The translations under genes were made by a program, and so were the position numbers. From the NCBI GenBank assembly GCA_014904985.1, contig MU128966.1:235880-254690 (forward strand): a DNA stretch of 18,811 bases. Reading direction: 5' to 3'. Within the stretch, counting starts at the first letter, position 1, and each line of letters opens with the position of its first letter. This DNA is from Hydnum rufescens UP504 (lineage: Eukaryota; Basidiomycota; Agaricomycetes; Cantharellales; Hydnaceae). Positions 7,851 through 16,958 of this stretch are shown here, one piece after another. A model generated the notes under the pieces. The model did not search any database, had not been told where the DNA came from, and saw nothing but the letters and a program-made list of their open reading frames with translations.

Positions 7851-9036
7851 TAGGTATTCTCATGGGCCGACATTTGCAGGCGATTCGTTAGTCTGATCCT
7901 AGGGTGGTTTTCTGTCCACACCGTTTGTTATTCGGTGTTCTTAGATGTGTCACCTTGCACACATCTGACTGCGAGCACAAACTCCTCAAATTTGCATGTC
8001 AGTGTCTTGTCTACACTTAGTACCCGAATTTTCTACGCAAGCTTGGTAAAGAATTGAGCCAGAGTGCATTTCAGACAATGTCAGGGGAAAAAGCTCTTCG
8101 TACTTTCTCATGTTGGATACGCATGGGCCCATTCTTCGATAACTTGCTTAGAATTCGGGCACTTGGTGTCAGCATCGATATCGCTGGGGGTGGCCGAGCT
8201 ACTGCCGTTCAGAGAGGTGCATGATATTAGCGTCCATTTCAGGAAAGGGTAGTGGTGCAGGGAATGGGGGCGCCGCCGCCAGCAACGTTCTGTAAACTAC
8301 TCCATTATCTTCATCATCATTTGGAGTGCGCCGATGGAAGGATAGACTGAGCTTATTCACAGCTTACCTGGCCTAGATGGGAAATGCAGCAAATCAAAGG
8401 CAAGTAGTCGTAATGTGCGGGGGATATTGTCCTATATTGGCCCCCAAGACGCCGAGAATGGATGCCAAAGCACCCTAAGTTAACAAGGAATCAAATATAT
8501 GCTTGAGCCTTGAAGTCGCCAAGGACAGCATGCTCCCATTGATTACCCCCTTTACTGTAATTTAGTCACGTTGTTTGGCAATCCAGGTCATATCCGTCGG
8601 CTTGTCATGCTGCATCTTCATGTCTTCGAAGCGCGACGAGAGGGTGCTGGCGAACAAAATATTCACCCGGACCCCAATGTGGTAGTTTCCTTGTGTGCAG
8701 CAAAGAGGCGGCTCTTGTCTTCCAGAAACGTGTAATCACGAAATAGACAAGGTATGGGTGCTTTTCATCTGAGAGAATCTGATCCAAGAAACCGATGGCG
8801 CATCACTAGCCTGAGATTCGATGCCACTCGATAGCTGCTATGTACGCAATACATCCTGGAATCCCCATGTGCACAACGTGTCTGCACTACTCTGGCCCCA
8901 TATCATGAAGATGGAGGGTCAAGCGCCTCGTGGGCCCTTATTGAATCTACACTCTCCTGTTGGCAAAGCCATTCAGGAGTCGGCACAAATGTCGAAGAGA
9001 ACCCATGCTGTCAGCTGGTCGAAAGTAATCAGCAGC
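7851..9036. other. No supported gene
   Basis: Only short frames are present. A short hairpin, GATGTGT..ACACATC, lies at about 7944-7967. Minus-strand 8565-8790 reads like decayed coding sequence in changing frames (HPYLVYFVITRF, LEDKSRLFAAHKETTTLGSG, FEDMKMQHDKPTDM), but I cannot assign a family or splice sites, and no further feature is claimed. Confidence 0.35.
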
Positions 9037-10051
9037 CTAATCGGCCATATACTCATCCTCTGAAGGATAAACCAGCTCATCCCAGTGATTCCATGTAATC
9101 TCTGCATCATGGGCATCCGACCGTTGTTCGTCCAGTTCATGGAATTGATATGGTGGCTCCCCGTCCTCGTCGGTGAGACAATCGAAATCCTGGACATAGT
9201 CCTTGTAGCAATCGTTTTCATTATAGAGGGACGACTCAAGCTTGAGGCACTCAACGACTTTGGGGCTATCCTTCTGTTGCCAACGGCCTGATTCAACGTC
9301 ATCCCATTGCGCCTTCGATCTAAGGATGAGGAAACGCTCCAACTCGTCAACGAAGTGCTTCATCGCGGTCGTCGAAATCGTCAGGCCGGTAGAATTCCGG
9401 GCATCGGAGACGATGAGGTAGAATGATATTCCGGGAAGAAACCAATGCTTCTTTGTTGTGCGGCGAACGTAACGCATTGAGAACTTTTATTGCGACAGAA
9501 CAATTCGCACGAATCATCAAGTCTTGGATAAGAGGAGATGCTCGGAACTGAGAAAGAATGTGCGGTGTCAACTGGTCAGCCAAAGATGAGTGTCCAGGGA
9601 TCCACTGCAGCTGAGGGCTCACAAAGGTCATAAGCATGGCGGTAATTTTATGTGCATATCGTTCACTACACCCCGGTAGAAAGAGATCCAAGGAGACCAG
9701 AGCGGGCACTTTTAGCACCCCGATCATGTAACGAAAGAATCATCTCCCGTTCCCAGCCCCCAATACCAGGCTATGAAGACGGGTCCTGATGGGAATTTCA
9801 GGCCAACCTTCAGTTGTCCCATCGGAAGGATAGCAAAGACGTGACAAGATCATGTGCTCGAGTCTACTGCTACTTTCAAGGATGTGCACCCAGAAGTGAA
9901 GATCCTCTCCCTCTTCAATGCCGGAGAGTCTCAGGGTCACCATGTTATCCACTGCGAGGTGCAGGGCCTCTACATTCGTATCCCGCAAGCTGAGGTGGCG
10001 TAATGACGAACCAGATCCTCCACGCAGCCCAGATTGAAAGTTTGCGCACAT
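9037..10051 (-). pseudogene. LRR-type (F-box-like) protein C-terminus
   Basis: From an ATG at 10051 the frame gives leucine-rich-repeat-like strands: SSLRHLSLRDTNVEALHL, NMVTLRLSGIEEGED and LEHMILSRL. It reaches a TGA at 9740-9742, and the same frame then continues with GVLKVPALVSLDLFLPG and PLIQDLMIRANCSVAIKVLN. Near 9475 the reading moves by one base into WFLPGISFYLIVSDARNS and AMKHFVDELERFLI, then an acidic tail (DCLTDEDGEPPYQ, PSEDEYMAD) and the stop at 9037. The pattern of LxxLxLxx strands followed by an acidic tail is typical of the many Agaricomycete F-box/LRR proteins, which recruit substrates to SCF ubiquitin ligases; that role is inference. No N-terminal F-box (LPxExxxxIF) is found upstream in 10053-10460, so the gene is either 5'-truncated or spliced to exons I cannot recognise. 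Defects visible are one stop and one frameshift. Confidence 0.55.
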
Positions 10052-10463
10052 GTCATAGAATCCATCTAGACACCAAGCTCGAGTCCGGGGAGGTGGATCC
10101 TATCTCGTCCGGGTGTTCCCCACCGTCTCCGGCATTCGTGCTATCAGATCGCGCCAAAGTATGCCTCATGATATCTGCGATATCAGGGCAGGCAGTATGG
10201 GGATGGAGAATTCGAAGAAGGGTATTGTACAATGAGAAGGCCATTCAAGGAGTCGGATTCGAACTGCATGAGTGCCTTGATGCTGAAAGTGAACAAATTC
10301 GTTTCCGGGGACTGCGGATCAAATCGAGAACGCAGTGGATTGCGATACTGAGAGGGATGTAGTCTATAAGATGATATTAAATAATGGAACCAAAGAGGTG
10401 TCCGGTCACCCCGAGCTCCCGAGCAGGATAACAGTAGCTTGAGGAAAGTAGCAAGGTCATACC
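10052..10463. other. Spacer with possible minus-strand exon
   Basis: Minus-strand 10183-10360 reads RFDPQSPETNLFTFSIKAL, then MQFESDSLNGLLIVQYP, after a CTCTCAG acceptor-like site. It could be an upstream exon of the LRR gene or a separate relic. No family is recognised. Confidence 0.3.
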
Positions 10464-10569
10464 TCATGTATACGCACTATCAGGTGCGAGCAGGCGGAGT
10501 TGTTCTTGCAGTTTAGCAATCTGTGCTTCTGCCGCATGCCGACCTTCTGCCTCGATGCGGCGACCTTCT

Positions 10570-10690
10570 GCCTCGCTGGCGGCCAGTTCTTCTGCCGCCC
10601 GCTGGGCCTCTTCCGCCGCCCGCTGGGCCTCCACTGCTGCCTGCTGGGCCTCCGCCGCCGCCTGCTGGGCCTCCTCCGCCGCCTGAGCAC
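10570..10690 (-). repeat. Intragenic 21-nt (heptad) tandem repeat
   Basis: Near-identical units based on GAGGCCCAGCAGGCGGC encode successive heptads of the coiled coil. About four to five units are visible, varying at CAGCAG versus CAGCGG. Confidence 0.7.
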
Positions 10691-10724
10691 GCAGCTCGGC
10701 TGTGTGTAGGTTGAGATTTCGTTC

Positions 10725-10788
10725 CTGTGGATATTTACTTGAATATTAGAGATAAAGCAATCCATTCTGTAAAAGAAGAAATACGGAC
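10725..10788 (-). other. Predicted intron in the NYWW coiled-coil gene
   Basis: The donor is GTCCGT at 10788, the branch motif is CTAAT, and the acceptor is CCACAG ending at 10725. Removal of 64 nt joins NAIR to ERNLNL in phase 0 and restores continuous coding into the coiled coil; without removal the frame meets a TAA. Confidence 0.6.
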
Positions 10789-11714
10789 TCGTATTGCATT
10801 AAACTTCCCATATATCAAGAGAATCTTGGGCTGATCTGCCACAAGATCCCTTTCGCGCATATCAACAAGGAGTCCTTCGGGCATTTCCCCATCATCCTCC
10901 CCTCCCCACTGCGTTCGGATGAAAAGCCGGATCGACCAAGCAAGCCACCAGTAATTCGCAGTCCACAAGTGATATTTCTGTCTCTGTGTCGATACCGCAT
11001 ACACCACGAGGATGACATTGACAACGTTTGGACAACTACCCACCGCTCGAAAATGTGTCACACCGAGGCTTCGTAGCGAGGAGTTCTTTCCAGAGGATCC
11101 TGGTTTTGAAGCAATAAAGTACTTTTTTATTGCGTCACCATCGAGCGGTTGGCACCAATCCGCCGCCCTGCCTTCATGCTCTGCACCCTGCTGATCTTTC
11201 GCTGCCTGTGGAGAGCCCCCGAAAGACTTGGGGACAAGACTATCAGAAGATCCCTTGGATGCGTGCCAAGGGTCATTCTCAAACGACATGCGATCAATAC
11301 GCAAGTACGCGACCGAGCGAGGGTCTCGCTCAAAGACCAATGTTAAGCCTCGTGCTTGAATTTCTTGAAATGTTCCCAGTGGAAGATCGTAGCAAGCCTG
11401 AAGGCAGTGCAGGGAAGACTCTCATCGTGCGTTAGATTGACTAGTTGCATGTACCAGACACCTAGGGGCCTCTTGGCTAGATTGCCTGGCAGTAAGAAGG
11501 GGGGAATGGAGTTGCGAGGTGGCGATGGGTCAGACATCTTGAGGAATGAAAGAAGCTTGGAGAAGAACACCATATTTTTATCCACTCTGTCTCCTGGCTT
11601 GCACGCATGCAGTAATGAGTCACAAGTCAGAGGAATTGCTGGCCATGACGCAAATGCATGGTCGCTTCGAAAGTTTGTTATAGCGGTGTCATTCGGAAGC
11701 CGCCGAAAGACCAC

Positions 11715-12020
11715 TCGCGCCCTGCAATCTCAACCATTAGCACCTACTCAGTACCCTACTCTATATGTCAGCATGATCTCTCGGCGCCAGGAACATACAA
11801 TAGTGCTTCATGCATGGCAGATAGTCATCCCAGCCCAGTCGATCTGCGGCTTGCCTCGTACGCACTCGAATCCTTTGCTTATGGACACTATACGACTGAC
11901 AATCCAGGTTCAATTTTGTGCCCTTTATATTTACAACTGTGTAGGTATCATAAAGTTTGAACTAGTCGACTCGCTAGTCAAGTCGGTGGCCCACGGTAGT
12001 TTTGTTCCTGATCAGTATCG
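11715..12020. other. Spacer between coiled-coil gene and R1-D
   Basis: This should contain the 5' exon or promoter of the minus-strand gene. Minus-strand HYCMFLAPRDHADI near 11770-11815 is a weak exon candidate. The longer plus-strand frames here are shadows with no motifs. Confidence 0.3.
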
Positions 12021-13400
12021 CAAGCCTTACTGACGAGGCTTAGGTTTCATCCAGTAATCTGATATCTGTCAGCCACCGTGACACCCTCGTCTCACTTTCT
12101 TCATCCCCATAATCCGCCGAACCCTTATCGCTCTCATAATCACACTGATGGTCCCAGGGGCAGCGCCAAGGGACACTTCGTAAGAACATTGCACCGGGTC
12201 ACGCTCAAGGTTTACCCATCACACAGCCCTCGCTCGCTCCAATCTCCCTAGACGACTAGAGTCAACGTGGTGAAACCAGGACTCGTTCTTCAACGGTCGC
12301 GAAGCCATCATCGAGTCCCCGATGAACTTAGAATGGGGAACACCCGTAGCATGTCCTAAGCTAAACACGCGGTTAGGATATCACATCCCCCACTATTTGG
12401 TATTGGTCTGGATACTTGTTGATCTACCCGGTGTGACCATAGTATGGATTTGTCACTATTCGTTCCTCATGGATCTAACGTGTTTTGTTGGATCCCAGTG
12501 CACGATCAACCCCATGATATCCAACGTCAGATCCAGGACATCCCTATATTCCATATCTTGTGCCAAATCCCATAATCTTGGAGTTGTCGCTGGCGGATTC
12601 GGATGGGTTGAAGATGGCGATCGAACCAGAAGGTGAGTACATCATGTTGACCGCCGACATGTCTTTCCACTCCTAACCGTGACCTCCCGTAATCTCAAAC
12701 TTGGCCCCGGCCCCAAACGTCGATGTGATCAATTGGCGAACAACGCCATGCGCGGCTTTGCATGATGGTTAGTGATCCCAAGTCTGTCGAATCTTTCACC
12801 CATGGACACCATCGGTCATTCAATTCGCCGAATGGTGCTAGGCTCCAGGCTTCGCCTTTGTGTAACGGCCAAGGAGGTGTTGTGAAATCTAAACATGTGC
12901 ACTTGATCGTTGTGGTTCACTTTCCGATGACCATCTCAGACCCGGCCGATCACACTTGGGAATTTTATGCAATGTTCCGATATTCCTCACTGATCGCAAC
13001 TCTAGTGAGCCATTCTCTTCCTCTCTCATCCTCAGCCCAAGCCTTTTCACTCACAAACAATGGCAGCATCGCCTTGACCTTCGGATAATGATCGATTGGA
13101 TCTTGTCGAAGAAGATCAAGGTCGACGTGATGTGCGCGCCATGACCCTGAATTATTTGTGCACCTCAGAACCGCTGGGGGGGGATCAAGGGACAGATGTA
13201 CTTGTAGTAGGCCGCGGTTGTCGGGCATGTGAAGTATAACGTGTATGTACATGCGCCATGGTGCTTATACTAGACTAATCACCCTCATAACTACCCCTCA
13301 TAACGACTACCTTCTCTTTCAAGCAGCGACTCCTATGTCACTAGCCGCTTCTGGCCTCGGCTGTTTCAACATCCCCGGTAATTCTTGCCACCTTGTCGGT
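12021..13400 (+). repeat. Dispersed repeat R1, copy D (most complete)
   Basis: The first part (12021 to about 12480) matches copy B in inverted orientation. The last part (about 12733-13400) matches copy A in direct orientation, and 12700-12790 also matches the end of copy C. Copy D therefore spans nearly the full R1 unit, about 1.4 kb, except that the middle (about 12480-12690) corresponds poorly to the B/C core. No LTRs, terminal inverted repeats or reverse transcriptase motifs were seen. The left end is sharp at CAAGCCTTACTGA (12021); the right end is gradual. Confidence 0.8.
12965..13252 (-). pseudogene. Protein-coding relic inside R1-D
   Basis: An open minus-strand frame of about 95 codons contains VDLDLLRQDPIDHYPKVKAM, LPLFVSEKAWAEDERGREWL and TRVAISEEYRNI before a stop at 12965. 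The equivalent stretch in copy A (245-420) keeps the residue pattern but has stops. Past the stop the same reading continues protein-like in copy D (WPLHKGEAWSLAPFGELND near 12840-12880). Conservation of amino-acid pattern between diverged copies suggests R1 descends from a coding sequence read on this strand. No start codon context or family can be named. Confidence 0.45.
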
Positions 13401-13715
13401 CTTTTTCTCGTTTGCTGTGACTTTGAGATCACTCGGGGGTGAGGGGTTATTTCTACCCAAAAGTTCTCTCCACTGCTTCATGAGATAGGCTTCAACTTTG
13501 ATGCAGTCTGCTGCTGTCTGCGGTTGTGAGTTTGATGTCATCATAGGGAATGTGATAATCTGATGGTGTGGCGATGTCTGCAAATGGGAAATGAGCACGG
13601 GATAGGGCACGCCCAAGAATGAAGGGCTACTCACGAGCCGGGGGGAACGAAGGGCGGATAGATCATGTAGGTTTGACCAATATGTAGCACACCAGCCACT
13701 GGAGGTCAAGGTCAA
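13341..13715 (-). pseudogene. Unidentified ORF next to R1-D
   Basis: A minus-strand frame of 124 codons contains NLHDLSALRSPRL, then a possible 57-nt in-frame intron (GTGAGT to TTTGCAG), then TSPHHQIITFPMM, CIKVEAYLMKQWRELLG and a charged end with TAG at 13341. Codon-like composition and splice signals suggest the end of a real gene, but its last 60 bp overlap the fading edge of R1-D. The family is not recognised. Confidence 0.35.
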
Positions 13716-13725
13716 ACGACTTACA

Positions 13726-14061
13726 TTACAATGCTAGAATACTGGCTAGCAAGTTTGTATCCATTTGCTCATCGGCAAAACGCTTGTCTCTACTGGCGTG
13801 ATTGTGTGAGAGATTGCGAAGCCATTGTTCCATCGATCTTGGTGCATGAGGGTGGTGGGTGGATACGCTTGTGGTGAACTGCGCAGCATTGGCCCATAGC
13901 CAGCCTAATTTGACACTGGCTGAGTGAAATGATCCTAAAGATGCCAAAGCACAAGAATAACCCTGGCCTGGGTGGGCTTGAGGCGATATGCACCGTTGGA
14001 GATTTGTGCATGGGTGAGCCACCAAAGAGACCCAAGATCCTTCAAAACTCTGGTTGCCCAC
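13726..14061 (-). CDS. Hypothetical ORF, weak
   Basis: A 111-codon minus-strand frame from 14061 includes VKLGWLWANAAQFTTSV, then RSMEQWLRNLSHNHASRDKR. It ends eleven bases upstream of the 13341-13715 frame and could be an earlier exon of the same gene (a GTAAGT lies at 13722). A second frame (13790-14035) overlaps. No family is recognised and the call rests only on length and plausible composition. Confidence 0.25.
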   Translation of the reverse strand: MGNQSFEGSWVSLVAHPCTNLQRCISPQAHPGQGYSCALASLGSFHSASVKLGWLWANAAQFTTSVSTHHPHAPRSMEQWLRNLSHNHASRDKRFADEQMDTNLLASILAL

Positions 14062-14130
14062 CCCCCTATTTTTGAAGGACTACCACAGATGGTGCTGGGG
14101 TCTCTTCTAACTGCTATATGTAGTAAATAT

Positions 14131-14440
14131 GAATAGTAGATTTTGATGTAGTGGGGCTATTCCCAATGGCAACAAAATAGAAGGGATAGTTAATGAAAGA
14201 TGCTGGGGGACTAAGTCAAGGTTGACTTGTGGAGACAAGTTAACACTCACATTTCAGCAGCTTACTGACCGTGTGTACACGCAAGCTCTCTGAGGCCAAT
14301 GACCACCAGCAGGAGAGTACAGCACAATCAGTTGAACCGCCTGTAGCAAGGTCATCTGAAGGGATTTGAACCCCCAGCTCTTCAGAAGTGAAAAACCAGA
14401 GGCTTAAACCACTGGACTATTACAGTCTCAACCACTGAGA
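14131..14440 (-). mobile_element. tRNA-derived SINE-like element, copy 1
   Basis: Read on the minus strand, a tRNA-like head (about 14352-14428) is followed by a body that matches 15536-15778. Shared blocks, read on the minus strand, include CAGATGACCTTGC, GTTCAACTGATTGTGCTGT, GGTGGTCATTGGCCTC, GAGAGCTT, TGTACACAC and AAAATCTACTATT. The element lies in opposite orientation to copy 2, with about 1 kb between them. No coding capacity is seen, as expected for a SINE that borrows LINE machinery. Confidence 0.75.
14362..14419 (-). promoter_or_regulatory. RNA polymerase III A and B boxes
   Basis: On the minus strand, TAGTCCAGTGG (14409-14419) fits the A-box consensus TRGYNNARNGG, and GGTTCAAATCC (14362-14372) is a perfect B box (GGTTCRANNCC). 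The A-to-B distance is about 4 nt longer than in a typical tRNA. The acceptor strands do not pair, so this is a promoter relic of a tRNA-derived element rather than a tRNA gene. Confidence 0.75.
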
Positions 14441-14549
14441 TGTGAATTTGTGCTTGTTGTACTGGAGTTGTTTGGCGTATGTAGTGGAGCGCTGGCCTAG
14501 ATTCGTCAGGCCAGATGATGTGACATAGATTAACTTTGAGAGGGGGTTT

Positions 14550-15141
14550 AATCGGAAGTGGAGGGTGGTAACTCCTGGAGGGGGGTGGTCGCTGGACAGG
14601 GGTTATTCCCTGGAGGGGGGGCATTGTTAGCAGGGAGGGGGTGCTAGCAAGGGGGGGGGTACTAGCAAGGGGGGTACTACAAGGGGGGTGCTAGCAAAGG
14701 GGGTACTAGCAAGGGGGTACTAGCAAGGGGTACTAGCAAGGGGGGTACTAGCAAGGTGGGTATTAGCAAGGGGGGTATTAGTAAGGAGGATTAGGAAGGA
14801 GGATTAGGAAGGAGGGAGAGGTGTTAGCAAGGAGGGGGATATTGGCAAGGGGGAGGGGTGTTAGCAAGGGGAGGCAGGGGGGGTGTATTAGCAAGGGGGG
14901 TGTATTAGCAAGGGGGGTGTATTAGCAAGGGGGGTGTATTAGCAAGGGGGTGTATTAGCAAGGGGGTGTATTAGCAAGGGGGGTGTTATTAGCAAGGGGG
15001 GTGTATTAGCAAGGGGGGTGTATTAGCAAGGGGGGTGTATTAGCAAGGGGGTGTATAGCAGGGGTATTAGCAAGGGGGTGTATTAGCAAGGGGGTGTATT
15101 GCAAGGGGGGGTTAGCAAGGGGTGTATTAGCAAGGGGGGGA
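14550..15141 (+). repeat. G-run minisatellite (about 32 units of 15-17 nt)
   Basis: The tandem units are runs of 4-9 G followed by TACTAGCAA (about 14640-14760), TATTAGCAA and degenerate forms (14760-14880), then TGTATTAGCAA (14885-15140, the most homogeneous part). The first 70 bp hold a different degenerate unit (CCTGGAGGGG). All G-runs are on the plus strand, so this strand can form serial G-quadruplexes and the complement is C-rich. No spacer diversity is seen. Confidence 0.9.
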
Positions 15142-15454
15142 TGACTTGCAGCCAAACAGACATGGCATCCATATCCATATCCATAGAAGAGCTACATTAC
15201 ATTAGCCATCATAGATATCATTACATTAGTTTACCAATGTCTCCCCTCATTCTTTAATCATGATGAGTCTCAGCCAACTATTGAACCAAGCAATCCCCTA
15301 TGAGATACCCAAGACATTAGCCAATGCTGATGCCTGCAGAGCTGCACATACACAGCCATGGATACATTGCCATGGGCACATGCAGCTACAGATGTGCATC
15401 CCTGGACATTGGAAATGGCCTTGTGATGACAAACAAACACCAATTCACCTCCCA
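15142..15454. other. Spacer between minisatellite and SINE copy 2
   Basis: Contains CATCCATATCCATATCCATA (a short CATATC repeat) and ATTACATTAG repeats. An AATCATGATGAGTCTCAGCC motif near 15256 recurs near 15970. The open frame 15260-15478 has no recognisable motif. Confidence 0.4.
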
Positions 15455-15778
15455 GGAATCAACACTCTAATGGCCTAGCAGTTTAAACCTTTAATTCTTC
15501 ACTTTTCAGCAGCTGGGGGTTCAAATTGCTTCAGGTGCTTTTTCAGATGACCTTGCCACAGGCAGTTCAACTGATTGTGCTGTGCTCTCCTCCTGGTGGT
15601 CATTGGCCTCGGAGAGCTTCCATGTACACACAGTCAGTAGGCTGCCAAAATGTGAGTGTCAAGTTATCAGTGTCTGCAAAAGTGAACCTAGAGTGGCTAG
15701 TCCCCAGCACCTTTAATCTACTATCCTCCCTATTTCTTGCCCTTGGGAACAGCCCCATTATGTGAAGATCTACTATTT
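15455..15778 (+). mobile_element. tRNA-derived SINE-like element, copy 2
   Basis: The head CTCTAATGGCCTAGCAGTTT has a decayed A box, and GGTTCAAATTG (15518-15528) a decayed B box. They are followed by the same body as copy 1. Relative to copy 1 it has a 12-nt insertion between the head and body (a partial duplication ending TTTTTCAG near 15545). Body blocks include CAACTGATTGTGCTGT, GGTGGTCATTGGCCTC and TCTACTATTTT. Together with copy 1 it forms a long inverted repeat with arms of about 310 bp. Confidence 0.75.
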
Positions 15779-16002
15779 TGCACCTTGTGACCCTTAGCAC
15801 ACCCCATCTCATGATTTTACATTACCTCCAGGATATCCAACATGTCTTACAATTTGTGGATTGGGCAGCCATTTTCCAGAGTAGATGTCACCATATAGAT
15901 CATATTTGCATATTAAATCACCTCACTATGCATCCAGGGCCATCTGCCATGTGTCCACCTGAACATGCAACCATGATGAGCCTCAGCTCATTAGTCTCAT
16001 TG

Positions 16003-16029
16003 CCAGACCCTCTTAATAAGAGGGTCTGG
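16003..16029. repeat. 27-nt palindrome in the left TIR
   Basis: Two perfect 13-nt arms, CCAGACCCTCTTA and its reverse complement, flank a single central base. It can extrude as a cruciform and sits 11 bp inside the element end. Confidence 0.9.
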
Positions 16030-16931
16030 TGGAATGGGGGTTTCCATCAAATGGCGCAACATGCTTCCAAAACTTCCAATTTTGGCAATGATTTTTGGTT
16101 GATTTTAGAATCCAAATTCCACTAGCCGATCAGCCAACCCTAGTGCACCATTTGCAAATCTTCCCTTGAAGGGCCATGCAAATTAGGAGGTTGGTGCGAT
16201 GAATTACCATTCGTGGATTCCAGCAACATTCCAGGAAGAGGGGGGAATTGTAATGGTGGCAGAGGGGATGGGATTACCATTGGTATATTTAAAGTTCAGC
16301 ACCAAGATCGGTGGTGTTCTGCATAGTAGGACGCATAATACGAGGCAAGATCAATTGATGTTGAGGTTCTGTGAAGGGACAAGGGCGGAATGTGTGGCTG
16401 TGGGTGTGCCAGAATGAAGTATGGTCTTGGACAGTGTGCTGCAAGGGCTACTCAGGCCATTAGACAAAAAAGGCATAGATCATTCAGAAAGCCAGATGCC
16501 TGGCTCACTGGATAACCCTGGTATATTGGATATACTGCCCCTTCAGGTCGGAGGAGGCACATTATAGTATTTCCTCAGGCTCATTCTCGAGGGAGCCATG
16601 AATGTCAATTAGGGGGACTTGGATGATATACGGCCAGAAAATGGTGCTCTGGGAAATTAAAAACCACTGCGAAATTTGTTCTAGTATTCATTGGGGGGAT
16701 GGATAGTCAAGGGCAGGGGAGGGAAGTCGTCACCAGTGGAATAAATTACTCATTTCAATGCTTAATACTGGTATCTTGCATTTCGATTCCTGCTGAGAAA
16801 GCGGCCAACTGCGGACAAGGGCTTGCTGGGTTTATTGCAAAACTGGGGGGAACAGCTAATCCCGACCAAGACTGTTTGTGATTGGTGGCAGCGGAAGCAT
16901 GTTGTGCCATTCAACAGAAATCCCCATTCCA

Positions 16932-16958
16932 CCAGACCCTCTTATTAAGAGGGTCCGG
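16932..16958. repeat. 27-nt palindrome in the right TIR
   Basis: The same palindrome as the left end, with one mismatch in the outer arm (GGTCCGG instead of GGTCTGG). It sits at the equivalent distance from the element's right end. Confidence 0.9.

Larger units (their letters stand above)
10464..11714 (-). pseudogene. Coiled-coil family protein with NYWW core, frameshifted
   Basis: An acceptor-like TTGCAG lies just upstream of the exon that begins near 11714 (RLPNDTAITNFRSDHAFASW). It continues through PLGVWYMQLVNLTHDESL, then a one-base loss at a GGG run (11412-11414), then ACYDLPLGTFQEIQARGLTL and VFERDPRSVAYLRIDRMSFE to LWTANYWWLAWSIRLFIRTQ and NAIR. A 64-nt intron (10725-10788; GTCCGT donor, CTAAT branch, CCACAG acceptor) joins in phase 0 to ERNLNLHTAELRAQ and a coiled coil built from 7-residue units (AEEAQQA, AAEAQQA, AVEAQRA, AEEAQRA). 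The coil ends LQEQLRLLAPDSAYT with TGA at 10464. The layout (aromatic NYWW/NCYRY core, intron, charged coil) is the same as at 1292-2583, so both probably belong to one expanded basidiomycete family of unknown function. Apart from the single homopolymer indel the frame is intact, so this may be a live gene with a sequence error; its 5' exon was not identified, and R1 copy D starts 306 bp upstream. Confidence 0.6.

Noticed and set aside
8605..8787. Cytochrome P450-like exon on the minus strand
   Set aside because: The resemblance (KHPYLV.., KETTTLGSG) is superficial. No haem-binding or ExxR motif lies nearby and the readings change frame.
10500..10714. Plus-strand Pro/Cys/Leu-rich ORFs
   Set aside because: They are antisense shadows of the Ala/Glu/Gln heptad coil on the minus strand, which has intron support and an upstream coding frame.
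11356..12033. 225-codon plus-strand ORF
   Set aside because: It is antisense to the coiled-coil gene exon and runs into repeat R1-D. No motif is seen, and the minus-strand reading is far more protein-like.
1..13400. Copies A and D as the two LTRs of one 13-kb retrotransposon
   Set aside because: They are direct repeats, but no TG..CA ends, primer-binding site, gag, protease, RT or integrase motifs occur between them. The interior contains further copies in both orientations and unrelated genes.
14352..14428. A functional tRNA gene on the minus strand
   Set aside because: The A and B boxes are good, but the acceptor strands do not pair, the anticodon arm is not foldable in standard form, and a 240-bp body shared with 15536-15778 continues from it. 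This fits a SINE.
14550..15141. CRISPR array
   Set aside because: The units are contiguous 15-17 nt repeats with no unique spacers, and the genome is eukaryotic.
16199..16417. Transposase remnant inside the TIR element
   Set aside because: The open frame is short and lacks a DDE/DDD-type pattern. Neighbouring frames are full of stops, so the element is treated as non-autonomous.
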